A stretch of DNA of 64,000 nt from Streptomyces dysideae (GTDB taxonomy: Bacteria > Actinomycetota > Actinomycetes > Streptomycetales > Streptomycetaceae): contig NZ_KQ949093.1 in the NCBI RefSeq assembly GCF_001514305.1, forward strand, positions 62,001-126,000. The letters are read 5' to 3'. Numbering within the stretch: the first letter of the stretch is position 1; every line of letters starts with the position of its first letter. A program made the position numbers and the translations under genes. Shown here one piece after another: positions 8,513-17,151 of the stretch. The notes below the pieces were generated by a model. It had not been told where the DNA came from. It worked only from the letters and a program-made list of their open reading frames with translations, and did no database searches.

Positions 8513-9468
8513 TCACGGCCGGACGCGAAGCGGACCGGCGAGCCGGTCGTCGCGGCCAGGCTCGCACTGCGGACGCAGCGGGGCGCCGATCCACAGGTCG
8601 GCCGTGTACCAGGCGCCGCCCGCGATCGGCAGCCTCGCCGCCACCGACAGCAGCACCCCGTACCCCACGGCACCGAGCAACGCCCCGGCCGCCCCCGTCA
8701 GCACCGCCTCGGCGGCCGTCAGCCCCGCTATACGGCCCGGCGTGGCGCCGATCAGGCGCAGCGCGGCGAGCCGCTGATCGCGGCGGGAGACCGACAGCCG
8801 CGCGGCGGAGGCCCCCAGCACCAGCAGCGGAACGACGACGAGGATCGTGGCGAGCCGGGCCACGGACGCGTACGTCCCGCCCATGCCGTCCGTCAGCGGC
8901 GCACCGGTGAAGGTTGCGACGTGGGTGGGGGAGGCGATGTCGTCGGCCCGGCGCGGATCGGCGTAGCGCTCGGTGGTGACCGCCGGGTCCATGGAGCGGT
9001 GCCCGACCACTGCGACGAGCTCGCCGGGATAGGCCAGCGCCGCGCGGCCCAGGGTTCCGGCGGGCGTGCCGGGGACCGGGTGGCGGTCGTCGGGCAGCCG
9101 GTCCAGCAGCGCGCCGAGTGCCGGGGAGACCCACAGTTCGCCGGGGGCGGGGAAGCGGTCGAGACCGGGCGGGGCGGGGGTGGTGCGCCCGGGCAGCCGT
9201 GCGACGTCCACGACGGTGACCGGTACTCCCTGGGAGAACGTCGTCCCGAGCGCCTCGACGGCCACCGGGTGGGAGGACTCCACCGGGTTGCGCCAGTCGG
9301 TGTGGTCCGGTGCTGGAAGCCCGGGTTCATCGCGAGGCTCAGCAGGAGCAGCGTGGTGGACACGGCCGCCGCCGCGATCGCGAGGCCGGTGGCGAGCAGG
9401 CCGGTGCGGCCGCCGGCTCGGGTGAGCCGCCAGGTCAGCGCCCAGGTGGTGCGGTCCAGTGCCCTCAT
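8513..9468 (-). pseudogene. Truncated, frameshifted FtsX-like ABC permease
   Basis: Relic of the membrane subunit of a MacB/FtsX-type ABC exporter. It begins at 9468 (MRALDRTTWALTWRL), overlapping the stop of the ATPase relic by ATGA, and runs in one frame to about AMNPGFQH. It continues in another frame from DHTDWRNPVESSH, so a single-base change near 9310-9330 breaks it. The second part matches the intact permease at 17152-19164 (LATLRLIGATP-type linker, AAGALLGA membrane segment). Homology stops after LWIGAP near 8584, about halfway along the 670-residue relative; the residual tail to 8513 is unrelated. The C-terminal half and its four membrane helices are missing, so it cannot be functional. 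Confidence 0.85.
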
Positions 9469-10225
9469 CGCCGGCACCCCGCCTCCGCCTCGGCCCTGAT
9501 TTCCGCCTCTGCCGGGATCCCGGCCAGCCGCCCGTCGCGGACATGCACCGTGCGGTCGCACCCGCGGGCCACGTTCGCGTCGTGTGTGACGACGACCAGG
9601 GCGGCGCCCTGGCTGCGGCTGACCTCCACCAGCAGGCGGATCACCTCCATGCCTGTGGACTGGTCCAGCGCGCCGGTCGGCTCGTACGCGAAGATCACTT
9701 TCGGGCGGCCGACCAGGGCCCGTGCGATGGCCACCCGCTGCGCCTGACCTCCGGACAGCTGCCCAGGACTCCGTTCCTCCAGGCCCTGCAGGCCCAGCGG
9801 CCCGAACCACTGCCGGGCCTGCTCGACGGCCGCCCGGCGTACCGTGCCGCCGAGCATCAGCGGCAGCGCCACGTTCTCGTCGGCGGGCAGCTCCGGCAGC
9901 AGCTGGCCGGACTGGAAGACGAAGCCGAAGGCGGTGCGGCGCAGCTCGCTGCGGGCCGGTTCGCGGAGCTGGTCGACCCTCCCCCAGACTTCGTCCGGGG
10001 GGACCCCCATCTCGCTTCGCTCGCCGTCCAGCAGGACCTCGCCGGAGTCAGGCCGTTCGATCCCGGCCAGGCAGTGCAGCAAGGCGGATTTTCCGGACCC
10101 GGACGGCCCATGACGGCCAGTGACTCGCCGGCCGCCACGCCGATGTCGACCCCGGCCAGGGCACGGGCCATGCCGTAGGACTTGAACAGGCCGGTGCCGG
10201 TCAGGACGGAGGAGGAGGTGCTCAT
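9465..10225 (-). pseudogene. Decayed ABC exporter ATP-binding subunit
   Basis: Relic of a MacB-type ATPase related to the intact gene at 16430-17113. The start (MSTSSSVLTGTGLFKSYG) at 10225 has a GGGGAGG ribosome site, but one C is missing near 10106 inside the Walker A sequence, which puts the first 40 codons out of frame with the rest. The main frame then carries LSGGQAQRVAIARAL. The Walker B region reads VIFAYEPTGALD: the codon at 9684-9686 is TAC where relatives have GAC, so the magnesium-binding Asp is Tyr. Two independent lesions argue for real decay rather than a single sequencing error. It lies in an ATGA overlap with the permease relic, as in an operon. Confidence 0.85.
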
Positions 10226-10347
10226 CGGGCGGCCTCCCCGTTGGAAGCGATGATCATCAGATGCATGCCGTCCACGATCGGGGCGCCGGGCACCCGGTGG
10301 ACTCGGCCGGATGGCCGGTTGTAGTGGCCGGGCATCGGCCATTCGGC
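10177..10347. repeat. 171-bp direct repeat, copy 1
   Basis: Identical over 171 bp to 13944-14114. It covers the first codons, ribosome site and upstream region of the ABC ATPase relic. Both copies lie in the same orientation 3,767 bp apart and bracket the kinase, response regulator and peptidase genes. Confidence 0.95.
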
Positions 10348-10387
10348 AGAGTACGCCGGTCGTCTTCGCTTCCGTATCCTGCCGGGC

Positions 10388-11581
10388 GTGTACTCCGAGA
10401 CTCCGTTGTTCCGCCGGGCCCGCCGGGTGCTGACCGCTGCCGGCTGCATCCTTCTCACCGGGCTGTGGCTACTGGACGTGTTCGCCGGCCGGGCACCCGA
10501 CTACCGCTGGACGAGCTGGCTGCCGATGGTGTCCGGCCCCCTGGCCTGCGTGGCGCTGCTGTGGCCCGGCCGCCGGCCGAGCGCGCAGGTACGTGCCGCG
10601 CTCGTCGCCGGCGGCTCGCTGGCCCTGACGGTCGGGGTCGGCGCGTTCGCGGCCCCGGACGGTGCCGGCACCTGGGGGCTGCTGGAAAACGTCGCCTTGC
10701 TGGTGCTGCTGTCACGTGCGGTGCGGGCGGTACCGCGGCCTTGGACCGCGGCGGCCGTGTCGGCCGCGCTGACCGTGGCGGTCATCGTGATTCCACTGCG
10801 TCAGGTATTCACTGACAATGCGGCCGCCGTCGGCTGGTGCCTGCTGATGACGTTCGCCGCCGCCGCGGCTCTCGCCTGGGGCCTGCGCGCGCGGCTGCTG
10901 GAGGAGCGGCGGGTACGCGACATCACCGCCGTGCGCCAGCGGGAGCGCCTGGAACTCGCCCACGACCTGCACGACTTCGTCGCGCACCACGTCACCGGCA
11001 TCATCGTCCAGGCCAATGCCGCACTGATCCTCCAGCACACCGCGCCCGAACAGGTCGGACCCCTGCTGGAGAACATCACCCGTTCCGGATCGGAGACCCT
11101 GGACTCGATGCGCCGCCTGGTGCGGGTGCTGCGCGAGGACGACCACGCCGGCGTCCGGCCCGGTGAGGTGTGGGCCGAACTCGACCGCCTGGTCTCCGCG
11201 TTCTCCGAGAACGAAACGGACGTCCAGCTCCACGTGGCCGCGGCGGCCCGCGAGGTGCGACTCGCCCCCGAGGTGGAAACCTCCGTGCACCGCGTCGCAC
11301 AGGAGGCACTGACCAACGTGCGCCGGCACGCCCCCGGCGCCGCCGTGGCCGTACGGGCCGACATGGACGGCCGCCGGCTGCGGGTCGAGGTGCACAACAC
11401 GGCACCGACGGCACGCCTCCCCGTCCCGGTCGGCGGATGCGGCGGCTTCGGGCTGGTCGGCCTGCATGAACGCGTCAAAGCGGTGGACGGCGCACTGACC
11501 GCCGCCCCCACCGACGACGGCGGCTGGCGGGTGACCGCCGACTTCCCTGTGCTGGCCGCTGTGGCAGGATCACCGGCGTGA
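10388..11581 (+). CDS. NarL-type sensor histidine kinase
   Basis: Membrane sensor kinase of the HisKA_3 class, 397 residues, GTG start. Four to five hydrophobic segments fill residues 15-170 with no large extracellular domain, as in intramembrane-sensing kinases of antibiotic-response systems. The phospho-acceptor is His195 in AHDLHDFVAHH. The ATPase domain shows VAQEALTNVRRHA (N box) and GGFGLVGLHERV (G box). Its last codon overlaps the response regulator start (GTGA), so the two are translationally coupled partners. It is divergent from the decayed ABC exporter, which it probably once controlled. The intact paralogue is on the minus strand at 14918-16177. Confidence 0.9.
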   Translation: MYSETPLFRRARRVLTAAGCILLTGLWLLDVFAGRAPDYRWTSWLPMVSGPLACVALLWPGRRPSAQVRAALVAGGSLALTVGVGAFAAPDGAGTWGLLENVALLVLLSRAVRAVPRPWTAAAVSAALTVAVIVIPLRQVFTDNAAAVGWCLLMTFAAAAALAWGLRARLLEERRVRDITAVRQRERLELAHDLHDFVAHHVTGIIVQANAALILQHTAPEQVGPLLENITRSGSETLDSMRRLVRVLREDDHAGVRPGEVWAELDRLVSAFSENETDVQLHVAAAAREVRLAPEVETSVHRVAQEALTNVRRHAPGAAVAVRADMDGRRLRVEVHNTAPTARLPVPVGGCGGFGLVGLHERVKAVDGALTAAPTDDGGWRVTADFPVLAAVAGSPA

Positions 11582-12237
11582 ATGATGCCGCGATCCGGGT
11601 ACTGATCGCGGACGACCAGGAACTGGTCCGCATGGGCTTCCGGCTGATCCTCGGCGCCCAGGTCGGCATCGAGGTGGTCGGCGAGGCCGCCGACGGCGCC
11701 GCCTGCGTGGAACTCGCCCGCCGGCTCCGGCCGGACGTGTGCCTGGTCGACATCCGGATGCCGAAACTGGACGGCCTGGACGTCACCCGGGCCCTGGCGG
11801 GCCCGGGGGTGCACAACCCGATGCGGGTCGTCGTGATCACCACCTTCGACCAGGACGACTACGTGCACACCGCGCTGCGCAACGGGGCCTGCGGCTTCCT
11901 GCTCAAGGACGCCGCTCCTAGCCTGCTGATCGAAGCGGTGCGGGCCGCCGCCCGGGGCGACGCGCTGGTCTCCCCCGCCGTCACCGTCCGGCTGCTGAAA
12001 GAACTCGTCCCCACGCGGCCCGAGCCGGATGCCGCCTGCCCGCTGACCGAACGGGAACTGGACGTGGTCCGGCTCGTCGCAGTGGGTCGCACCAACCAGG
12101 AGATCTGCCAGCAGCTGGTGCTGTCGCTGTCCACCGTCAAGACGCACCTGGCCAACATCCAGCACAAGATCAACGCCCGCAACCGGGTCGAGATCGCCGC
12201 CTGGGCGTGGGAGCGCGGCATGATGCGGGCGCGATAG
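11578..12237 (+). CDS. NarL/LuxR-type response regulator, partner of the upstream kinase
   Basis: Two-domain transcription factor, 219 residues, starting at a GTG that overlaps the kinase stop. The receiver domain has the acidic pair in ADDQE, phospho-acceptor Asp58 in CLVDIRMP, Thr in VITTFDQD and Lys in LLKDAAP. The C-terminal LuxR-type helix-turn-helix (about 155-215) reads LTERELDVVRLVAVGRTNQE and STVKTHLANI. It should bind promoter DNA once phosphorylated. It is closely similar to the regulator at 19828-20517, which argues for a duplicated kinase/regulator/exporter module. Confidence 0.92.
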   Translation: MNDAAIRVLIADDQELVRMGFRLILGAQVGIEVVGEAADGAACVELARRLRPDVCLVDIRMPKLDGLDVTRALAGPGVHNPMRVVVITTFDQDDYVHTALRNGACGFLLKDAAPSLLIEAVRAAARGDALVSPAVTVRLLKELVPTRPEPDAACPLTERELDVVRLVAVGRTNQEICQQLVLSLSTVKTHLANIQHKINARNRVEIAAWAWERGMMRAR

Positions 12238-12312
12238 AGGCGGCCGCACACCGCATGAAGCCTTCACCACCGAGAGCCCGTCGCATGTCTCCGTGTGGCA
12301 GAAGGCACAGGC

Positions 12313-13992
12313 TCAGCAGGTCGTGCCCGGTTTCACCGGCTCCAGGTCGATGAGGTAGCCGTCCACCGCGTCGTCCACACAGCTGCCACCGCGCCCGTAC
12401 GCGGTGTGGCCGAGTCCGTCGAAGGTGAGCAGCATGCCCTGGGGCAGCTGGTGGGCCAGGCTCTGTGCCTCGTGGTACGGAGTGGCCGGGTCACCGGTGG
12501 TGCCCACGACGAGGACCGGCGGAAGTCCGTCGGCCTTCACCCGGTGCGGGCCGGGCCCACGCTGCGGCCAGCCCTTGCAGTCGAGCGCGGCGACGACGCT
12601 CTCGGCCCCGAAGTCGCCGTCTGTCCGGAGTGCCTGGTCGAGGGCCTTCCAGTACTCCTGAGGGCTCTTGGGATGGGGAATGTCGACGCAGTTGACGGCG
12701 ATGAGGGCCGCATCGGAGTTGTCGGACGAGTCTTCCTCCCCGGCTTCCTCGGAGGCGATTCCCGCGAGCTTCGTCCCGTCGCCGTCTGCGGCGTCGCTCA
12801 GCCCGCGCGAAAGGGCCTCCCACTGGTCCTCCGGCCAGTACATGGACATGGTGACGGCGGTGTGCAGGAGGTACGTGTCCAGGTCCCCCTCGCTGTCGTC
12901 GACGGGCAGCGGCTCCTTCGCGGTCTCCTCGTACAGCCTCTTGAGCAGCTCACGGATGCCGTCCGGACTGTCGGCGGGGCAGAGGTCCCCCGCCACCTCG
13001 GCGCAGTTTTCGGCATAGTCGTCGACCGCCGCGTGGAAGCCCTCGGCCTGACTGCGGGCCGCCTCGGACCAGTCGAGGGACGGGTCGACGGCCCCGTCCA
13101 GCACCATGGCACGGACCCGGTGCGCGAACAGCTCGCCGTACGCGGTACCGAGGGCGGTCCCGTACGACCAACCGAGATAACTTAGCCTGTCCTCGCCGAG
13201 CGCGGCGCGCAGCACGTCCATGTCCCGGGCGGCGTCGGCCGTTCCGACGTGCGGCAGGATCGCGCCGCTGTGTTCCTCGCAGGCCGCGAGGGTGCTCTCC
13301 GCGTCGGCCAGGGCGACCCGGCGCTGCTCGGCGGTCGCGGGGTAGAGCGGCTCCGGCTCGACGTCCCCCTCGCTGGTCTCCTCCTCGTCGGCACCGCACT
13401 CCAGGGCGGGCACGCTGCCCGCCACTCCGCGCGGGTCGAACCCGACGATGTCGAACCGGTCCTGCAGCCGGTCGCTGAACGCCACGACCCCGCCGTCCTG
13501 GAGAAAGGCGACGCCGGACTCGCCGGGCCCGCCCGGGTCGAACACCAGGGACCCGATCCGCCGCTCGGGATCCGCGGCGGTGACCCGGATGAGCGGCAGG
13601 GTGAAGGTTCTGCCGTCGCCGGGGTCCGCGTAGTCCATGGGGACCTTCAGCGTGGCGCACTCCTCCTCGCCGCAGGGCTTCCAGTGCGGCTTCTGCGTGT
13701 AGAAGGAGCGCAGGTCGACGCGGGTGGCAGGGTCGTTCACCGCGGCCTTCGGGGACGGGGGGTCCGGCGTACAGCCGCTCAGCGAGAGGGCGGTGGCGAG
13801 AACCGCCACCACGGCGGCGATACGGTCCGGCGTGGCGCCGATCAGCCGAAGCGTGGCGAGCCACTGGTCGCGTCGGGAGGACGGCCGCGCGGCGGACACG
13901 CCCAGCACCCGCGGCGGAATCACGACGAGGACGGAGGCGACCCAGGACTTGAACAGGCCGGTGCCGGTCAGGACGGAGGAGGAGGTGCTCAT
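12313..13992 (-). CDS. Lipoprotein alpha/beta-hydrolase peptidase (tripeptidyl-aminopeptidase type) with chimeric N-terminus
   Basis: The functional part is an exported S33/TAP-like serine peptidase. A lipobox LSGC follows a hydrophobic stretch, then WKPCGEEECATLKVPMDY, the nucleophile motif LGWSYGT, and a C-terminal TAP-like domain with TTGDPATPY and GLGHTAYG supplying Asp and His. A typical start would be GTG 13812 (499 residues). The frame, however, continues upstream through about 40 codons matching the FtsX linker (LATLRLIGATPDRIA) and then the first 17 residues of the ABC ATPase (MSTSSSVLTGTGLFKS), giving 559 residues from ATG 13992, which retains a GGGGAGG site inside the 171-bp repeat. 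Thus a rearrangement replaced its 5' end. Which start is used is unknown. Confidence 0.8.
   Translation of the reverse strand: MSTSSSVLTGTGLFKSWVASVLVVIPPRVLGVSAARPSSRRDQWLATLRLIGATPDRIAAVVAVLATALSLSGCTPDPPSPKAAVNDPATRVDLRSFYTQKPHWKPCGEEECATLKVPMDYADPGDGRTFTLPLIRVTAADPERRIGSLVFDPGGPGESGVAFLQDGGVVAFSDRLQDRFDIVGFDPRGVAGSVPALECGADEEETSEGDVEPEPLYPATAEQRRVALADAESTLAACEEHSGAILPHVGTADAARDMDVLRAALGEDRLSYLGWSYGTALGTAYGELFAHRVRAMVLDGAVDPSLDWSEAARSQAEGFHAAVDDYAENCAEVAGDLCPADSPDGIRELLKRLYEETAKEPLPVDDSEGDLDTYLLHTAVTMSMYWPEDQWEALSRGLSDAADGDGTKLAGIASEEAGEEDSSDNSDAALIAVNCVDIPHPKSPQEYWKALDQALRTDGDFGAESVVAALDCKGWPQRGPGPHRVKADGLPPVLVVGTTGDPATPYHEAQSLAHQLPQGMLLTFDGLGHTAYGRGGSCVDDAVDGYLIDLEPVKPGTTC
13822..13943 (-). 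pseudogene. FtsX permease fragment fused in frame to the peptidase
   Basis: About 120 bp matching the linker region of the permease relic at 8733-8860 (protein level LGVSAARPSSRRDQWLAT and LRLIGATPDRIA). It joins directly to the second 171-bp repeat copy at 13944, so it is a rearrangement scar rather than a gene. Confidence 0.8.
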
Positions 13993-14114
13993 CGGGCGGC
14001 CTCCCCGTTGGAAGCGATGATCATCAGATGCATGCCGTCCACGATCGGGGCGCCGGGCACCCGGTGGACTCGGCCGGATGGCCGGTTGTAGTGGCCGGGC
14101 ATCGGCCATTCGGC
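13944..14114. repeat. 171-bp direct repeat, copy 2
   Basis: Identical to 10177-10347. It supplies an ABC-ATPase start codon and ribosome site to the chimeric peptidase frame. Confidence 0.95.
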
Positions 14115-14287
14115 CGAGTGGGAGAGCTGGCTCTTCAAGCCCGGATCGGCGTTCTGCCCGCATGCCCGGCAGCCCGCAACATGGGCGGGTTCGTCGCCAT
14201 GGCCCCTCACTTCCTTCGGATCACCCTCAGCGTGGAGGATGCCTGCGGAGCCCGCGCTGGCCCGACAGGTGCCCTCCGATGGCCTGG

Positions 14288-14401
14288 CCGTGCCGGTATT
14301 TCGAGACGCATTCCTACCGCCCGGTCTTGAAGGACTGCTTCCGGCGCGGTGCACGCTGGACGGCGGCACCGAAGCCGCAGCTCACGGACGAACTACATAT
14401 C
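14288..14401 (+). pseudogene. Amidinotransferase-like gene fragment
   Basis: A short open segment reads RYFETHSYRPVLKD and TAAPKPQLTDEL, which resembles the segment of glycine/inosamine-phosphate amidinotransferases that contains a PKP-x-x-x-DELY sequence. Nothing before or after it matches the family, so it is a relic of roughly 38 codons. Such enzymes occur in aminocyclitol biosynthesis; no other such gene is present here. Confidence 0.5.
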
Positions 14402-14410
14402 AGGAACGGT

Positions 14411-14539
14411 GTCCAGCACGTTGCCGTCCTGGTCGACAGCCCGCCACAGGTAGCGGACCTATCCGTTGATCTTGAGGAGAACCTCGTCCAGGTGCCACTT
14501 GTCGCCGGGCCCCGGCTGCCTGCGCTGCAGCGCGTTGGC
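14411..14539 (-). mobile_element. IS6-family transposase fragment
   Basis: The minus-strand reading contains PGDKWHLDEVLLKING, a stop codon (14459-14461), then VRYLWRAVDQDGNVLD. This is the region of IS6-family DDE transposases around the first catalytic Asp. About 43 codons remain; neither end of the element is seen. It lies directly between two gene fragments, consistent with an insertion or deletion junction. Confidence 0.75.
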
Positions 14540-14541
14540 AC

Positions 14542-14832
14542 TGGACGATCAAGCTGGCCCTGCGCGGGATGGTCGACGCCGCGGTGAGCAACGGCGGGCT
14601 CATCGACACCGCCTTCGCTCCCGAGGCCGTCACCCGGCTCCGGTACGGCATGCTCGGCATCTTCGGCAACTCTCTGCGGCTGGACGCCGCGCCGCGCCTG
14701 GCTGAACTCCAGGCCGCTTTGGGCGAGTTCTCCCTGCGCGCACAGGGACTGCTGGACGACTGGGGCAGCGACCCGGTGCCACTGCTGTATGTCAACGGAG
14801 ACAACGACCAGCACGTCCCCGCCGACGAATCC
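14542..14832 (+). pseudogene. C-terminal fragment of an alpha/beta hydrolase
   Basis: About 97 codons resembling the cap and C-terminal part of FrsA-like alpha/beta hydrolases, ending near LLYVNGDNDQHVPADE, which holds the catalytic Asp. The N-terminal half with the nucleophile and the final His region are missing. It begins where the IS6 fragment ends. Confidence 0.55.
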
Positions 14833-14917
14833 AGGCCGCTGGAAGCCCGCCCGGCTCTTCCAATTCTCTGCGTCCCTCAGCGGCGCACGGGCTGCGCCTG
14901 CGACTCGGCCCGGAGGT

Positions 14918-16177
14918 TCACCGGGTGTCGACGCGGGCTGCCGGGAGTACGGCGACGACCTGCCAGCCGTGGGCGTTCTCGCGCGGGCGGGCCTGGATAC
15001 GGCCGCCGAGCGCGGTGACGCGTTCGTTGAGGCCGACGAGTCCGAAGCCACCGCCCCGGGCCGCCTCGGGGAGACCGGCGCCGCCGCGGCCGTTGTCGCG
15101 TACCGAGACTTCCAGCTCGCCGTGGGCGTGGCGCAGGGTGACGGTGACCTCGGTGGCGTCGGCGGCGTGGCGGCGGATGTTGGTCAGGGCCTCCTGTACG
15201 ACGCGGAAGGCGGCGGCCTGGATCTCGTGCGGCAGGTCGTCGGGGACCGAGGGGTCGCGGTGCAGTACGGCCCGGTGTCCGTCGACACCGCCGACTCCGT
15301 CGAAGCCGTCGACCAGGTCGGTGAGAGCTGCCAGGTCACCGGGCGGGCGCTGGTCGGCGATCTCGGCCGGGTCGTCGTGGTTGCGCAGTACGCCGACTGT
15401 GCGCCGCATCGACGCCAGCGCCTGGGTCGCGGCGCCCTCGATGCTGGCGAGCACCGGGTCGAGGCGCTCGGGTCCGGTGGTGGCCATCATTCGTGCGACC
15501 TGCGTCTGCACCAGGATCCCGGTGACGTGGTGGGCCACGAAGTCGTGCAGGTCGGCGGCCATGGCGAGCCGCTCGGCGCGGCGGGTGTCGGTGACGGCCC
15601 GGGCGCGGCGGTGGTCCAGGGTACGCAGGTAGGCGGCCATGCCCGCCATGCAGCCGGCCAGCAGCACAAGCACCGTAATCAGGCCGATGATGCCGTCGTC
15701 CGGTTCGACGATGTAGTACGGCACCGGGAGCGCGAGCAGCACGACGCCGTCGAGCAGGCCGCAGATCAGCGCCCAGGCGGGCGGGCAGGTGCGGACCGCG
15801 GTCATCAGCAGGCACAGCAGCACGGCGGCCTGGCCGGGACCGAAGCCGCCCGTCCGTCCGGCCACGATCAGGATCAGGACGTGCACGCCGGCGGTGAGGG
15901 CGGGTACGCCGGTACGCACCTGCGGGGTGAGCCAACCCGGCCGACGGCGCTCGGGCCACAGCAGCGCCGCCAGCCCTATGACCAAAGAGAACAGGAGCAG
16001 CCAGGGGCTACCGGGGTGTTCCGCCAGGGCCAGGTAGAGGAAATCGCCCCAGCATGCCACGAAGAGGACCCCGACGGCGCCGATGCGGACGCAACCCGGC
16101 CTCCTCCGACGCACCGGCCGGCCGGTGCCGCCGCTTGCGGAGTCCTTGATGTCGATCGCGAGGTTCACGCGGATCAC
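14918..16177 (-). CDS. NarL-type sensor histidine kinase (intact ABC module)
   Basis: HisKA_3 sensor kinase of about 419 residues. Residues 25-190 hold five or six membrane helices with little extracellular sequence. The phospho-acceptor His (about residue 210) is in AADLHDFVAHHVTG. The ATPase domain shows VVQEALTNIRRHA, VRDNGRGG and GGGFGLVGLNERV. The start is unclear: GTG codons at 16177 and 16168 both fit and neither has a strong ribosome site. It is divergent from the ABC ATPase and permease and probably signals to the response regulator at 19828. The ligand is unknown; the layout resembles antibiotic- or peptide-sensing exporter systems. Confidence 0.88.
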   Translation of the reverse strand: MIRVNLAIDIKDSASGGTGRPVRRRRPGCVRIGAVGVLFVACWGDFLYLALAEHPGSPWLLLFSLVIGLAALLWPERRRPGWLTPQVRTGVPALTAGVHVLILIVAGRTGGFGPGQAAVLLCLLMTAVRTCPPAWALICGLLDGVVLLALPVPYYIVEPDDGIIGLITVLVLLAGCMAGMAAYLRTLDHRRARAVTDTRRAERLAMAADLHDFVAHHVTGILVQTQVARMMATTGPERLDPVLASIEGAATQALASMRRTVGVLRNHDDPAEIADQRPPGDLAALTDLVDGFDGVGGVDGHRAVLHRDPSVPDDLPHEIQAAAFRVVQEALTNIRRHAADATEVTVTLRHAHGELEVSVRDNGRGGAGLPEAARGGGFGLVGLNERVTALGGRIQARPRENAHGWQVVAVLPAARVDTR

Positions 16178-16429
16178 AGTAGGCAGCCCCGGTGCCACCG
16201 GTATCAGCCGAATGGCCGAGGAAGGGTCCTCAGCCGACGTGAACCCTGGCTGTTCGGCCGATACGGCCGCCCGGGCCCACCGGAGAGATTGGGGTCGCAC
16301 GCCTTCCCAGTCGACCCGCGCCGCGAGGACGACGGGGACAGGAGCGCCTCCGTCCTGGTGGCCGTGGTGAAAGCCCGGAGACCTCCATCATCTGGAAGTT
16401 CGAGCGCTGGAAAGGGGCCGCTGCGCATC

Positions 16430-17113
16430 ATGAGCATCGTCCTGGCCGGTTACGGCCTCATCAAGAAGTACGGCTCCACCAACGCCCTGGCCGGCGTGGA
16501 CGTGGAGGTCGGCGAGCGCGACTCGCTGGCGATCATGGGCCCGTCCGGGTCCGGCAAGTCGACCCTGCTGCACACCCTGGCCGGGATCATCCGCCCTGAC
16601 GGCGGCCAGGTACTGCTGCGGGGCGAGCGCATCGACAACCTCGGCGAGAATCGGCTCAGCGCGCTGCGCCGCAAGCGGTTCGGGTTCGTCTTCCAGTCCG
16701 GCCAGCTGCTGCCCGAGCTGCCCGCCGAGGAGAACGTCGCCCTGCCGCTGATGCTGGAGGGAGTGCCCCGCAAGCAGGCAGTCCAGCGCGCCCGCCGCTG
16801 GTTCGCGCCGCTCGGCCTGGCCGGGCTGGAGCGGCGCCGCCCCGGGCAGCTCTCCGGCGGGCAGGCGCAGCGCGTCGCGATCGCCCGCGCGCTGGCAAGC
16901 GAGCCGGACGTGGTCTTCGCCGACGAGCCTACCGGCGCCCTCGACCAGACCACCAGCACGGAGGTCATCCAGCTGCTGACCTCCGTCACCCGTGAGCAGG
17001 GCGCGGCCCTGGTGATGGTCACTCACGACGCCGACGTGGCCGCCCACTGCGGCCGGATCCTCCAGGTCCGGGACGGCCGGATCAGCAGCCACGGCCAGTA
17101 CACGATCGCCTGA
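16430..17113 (+). CDS. ABC exporter ATP-binding subunit (MacB/LolD type)
   Basis: Cytoplasmic ATPase of 227 residues that drives the FtsX-like permease encoded 38 bp downstream. Walker A GPSGSGKST lies near residue 38, the Q-loop in FVFQSGQLLPELPAEEN, the signature LSGGQAQRVAIARAL, Walker B VVFADEPTG near 165 and the switch His in VTHDAD. Start ATG 16430 has AAAGGGG upstream. It is the intact counterpart of the relic at 9465-10225. The family exports peptides, lipids or antibiotics, or acts as a sensor of cell-envelope antibiotics together with a kinase; here the divergent kinase and downstream regulator support such a resistance or sensing role. Confidence 0.92.
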   Translation: MSIVLAGYGLIKKYGSTNALAGVDVEVGERDSLAIMGPSGSGKSTLLHTLAGIIRPDGGQVLLRGERIDNLGENRLSALRRKRFGFVFQSGQLLPELPAEENVALPLMLEGVPRKQAVQRARRWFAPLGLAGLERRRPGQLSGGQAQRVAIARALASEPDVVFADEPTGALDQTTSTEVIQLLTSVTREQGAALVMVTHDADVAAHCGRILQVRDGRISSHGQYTIA

Positions 17114-17151
17114 CCGCACCACGCCGCACCGTCCACGTCCCGGAGACTTTC

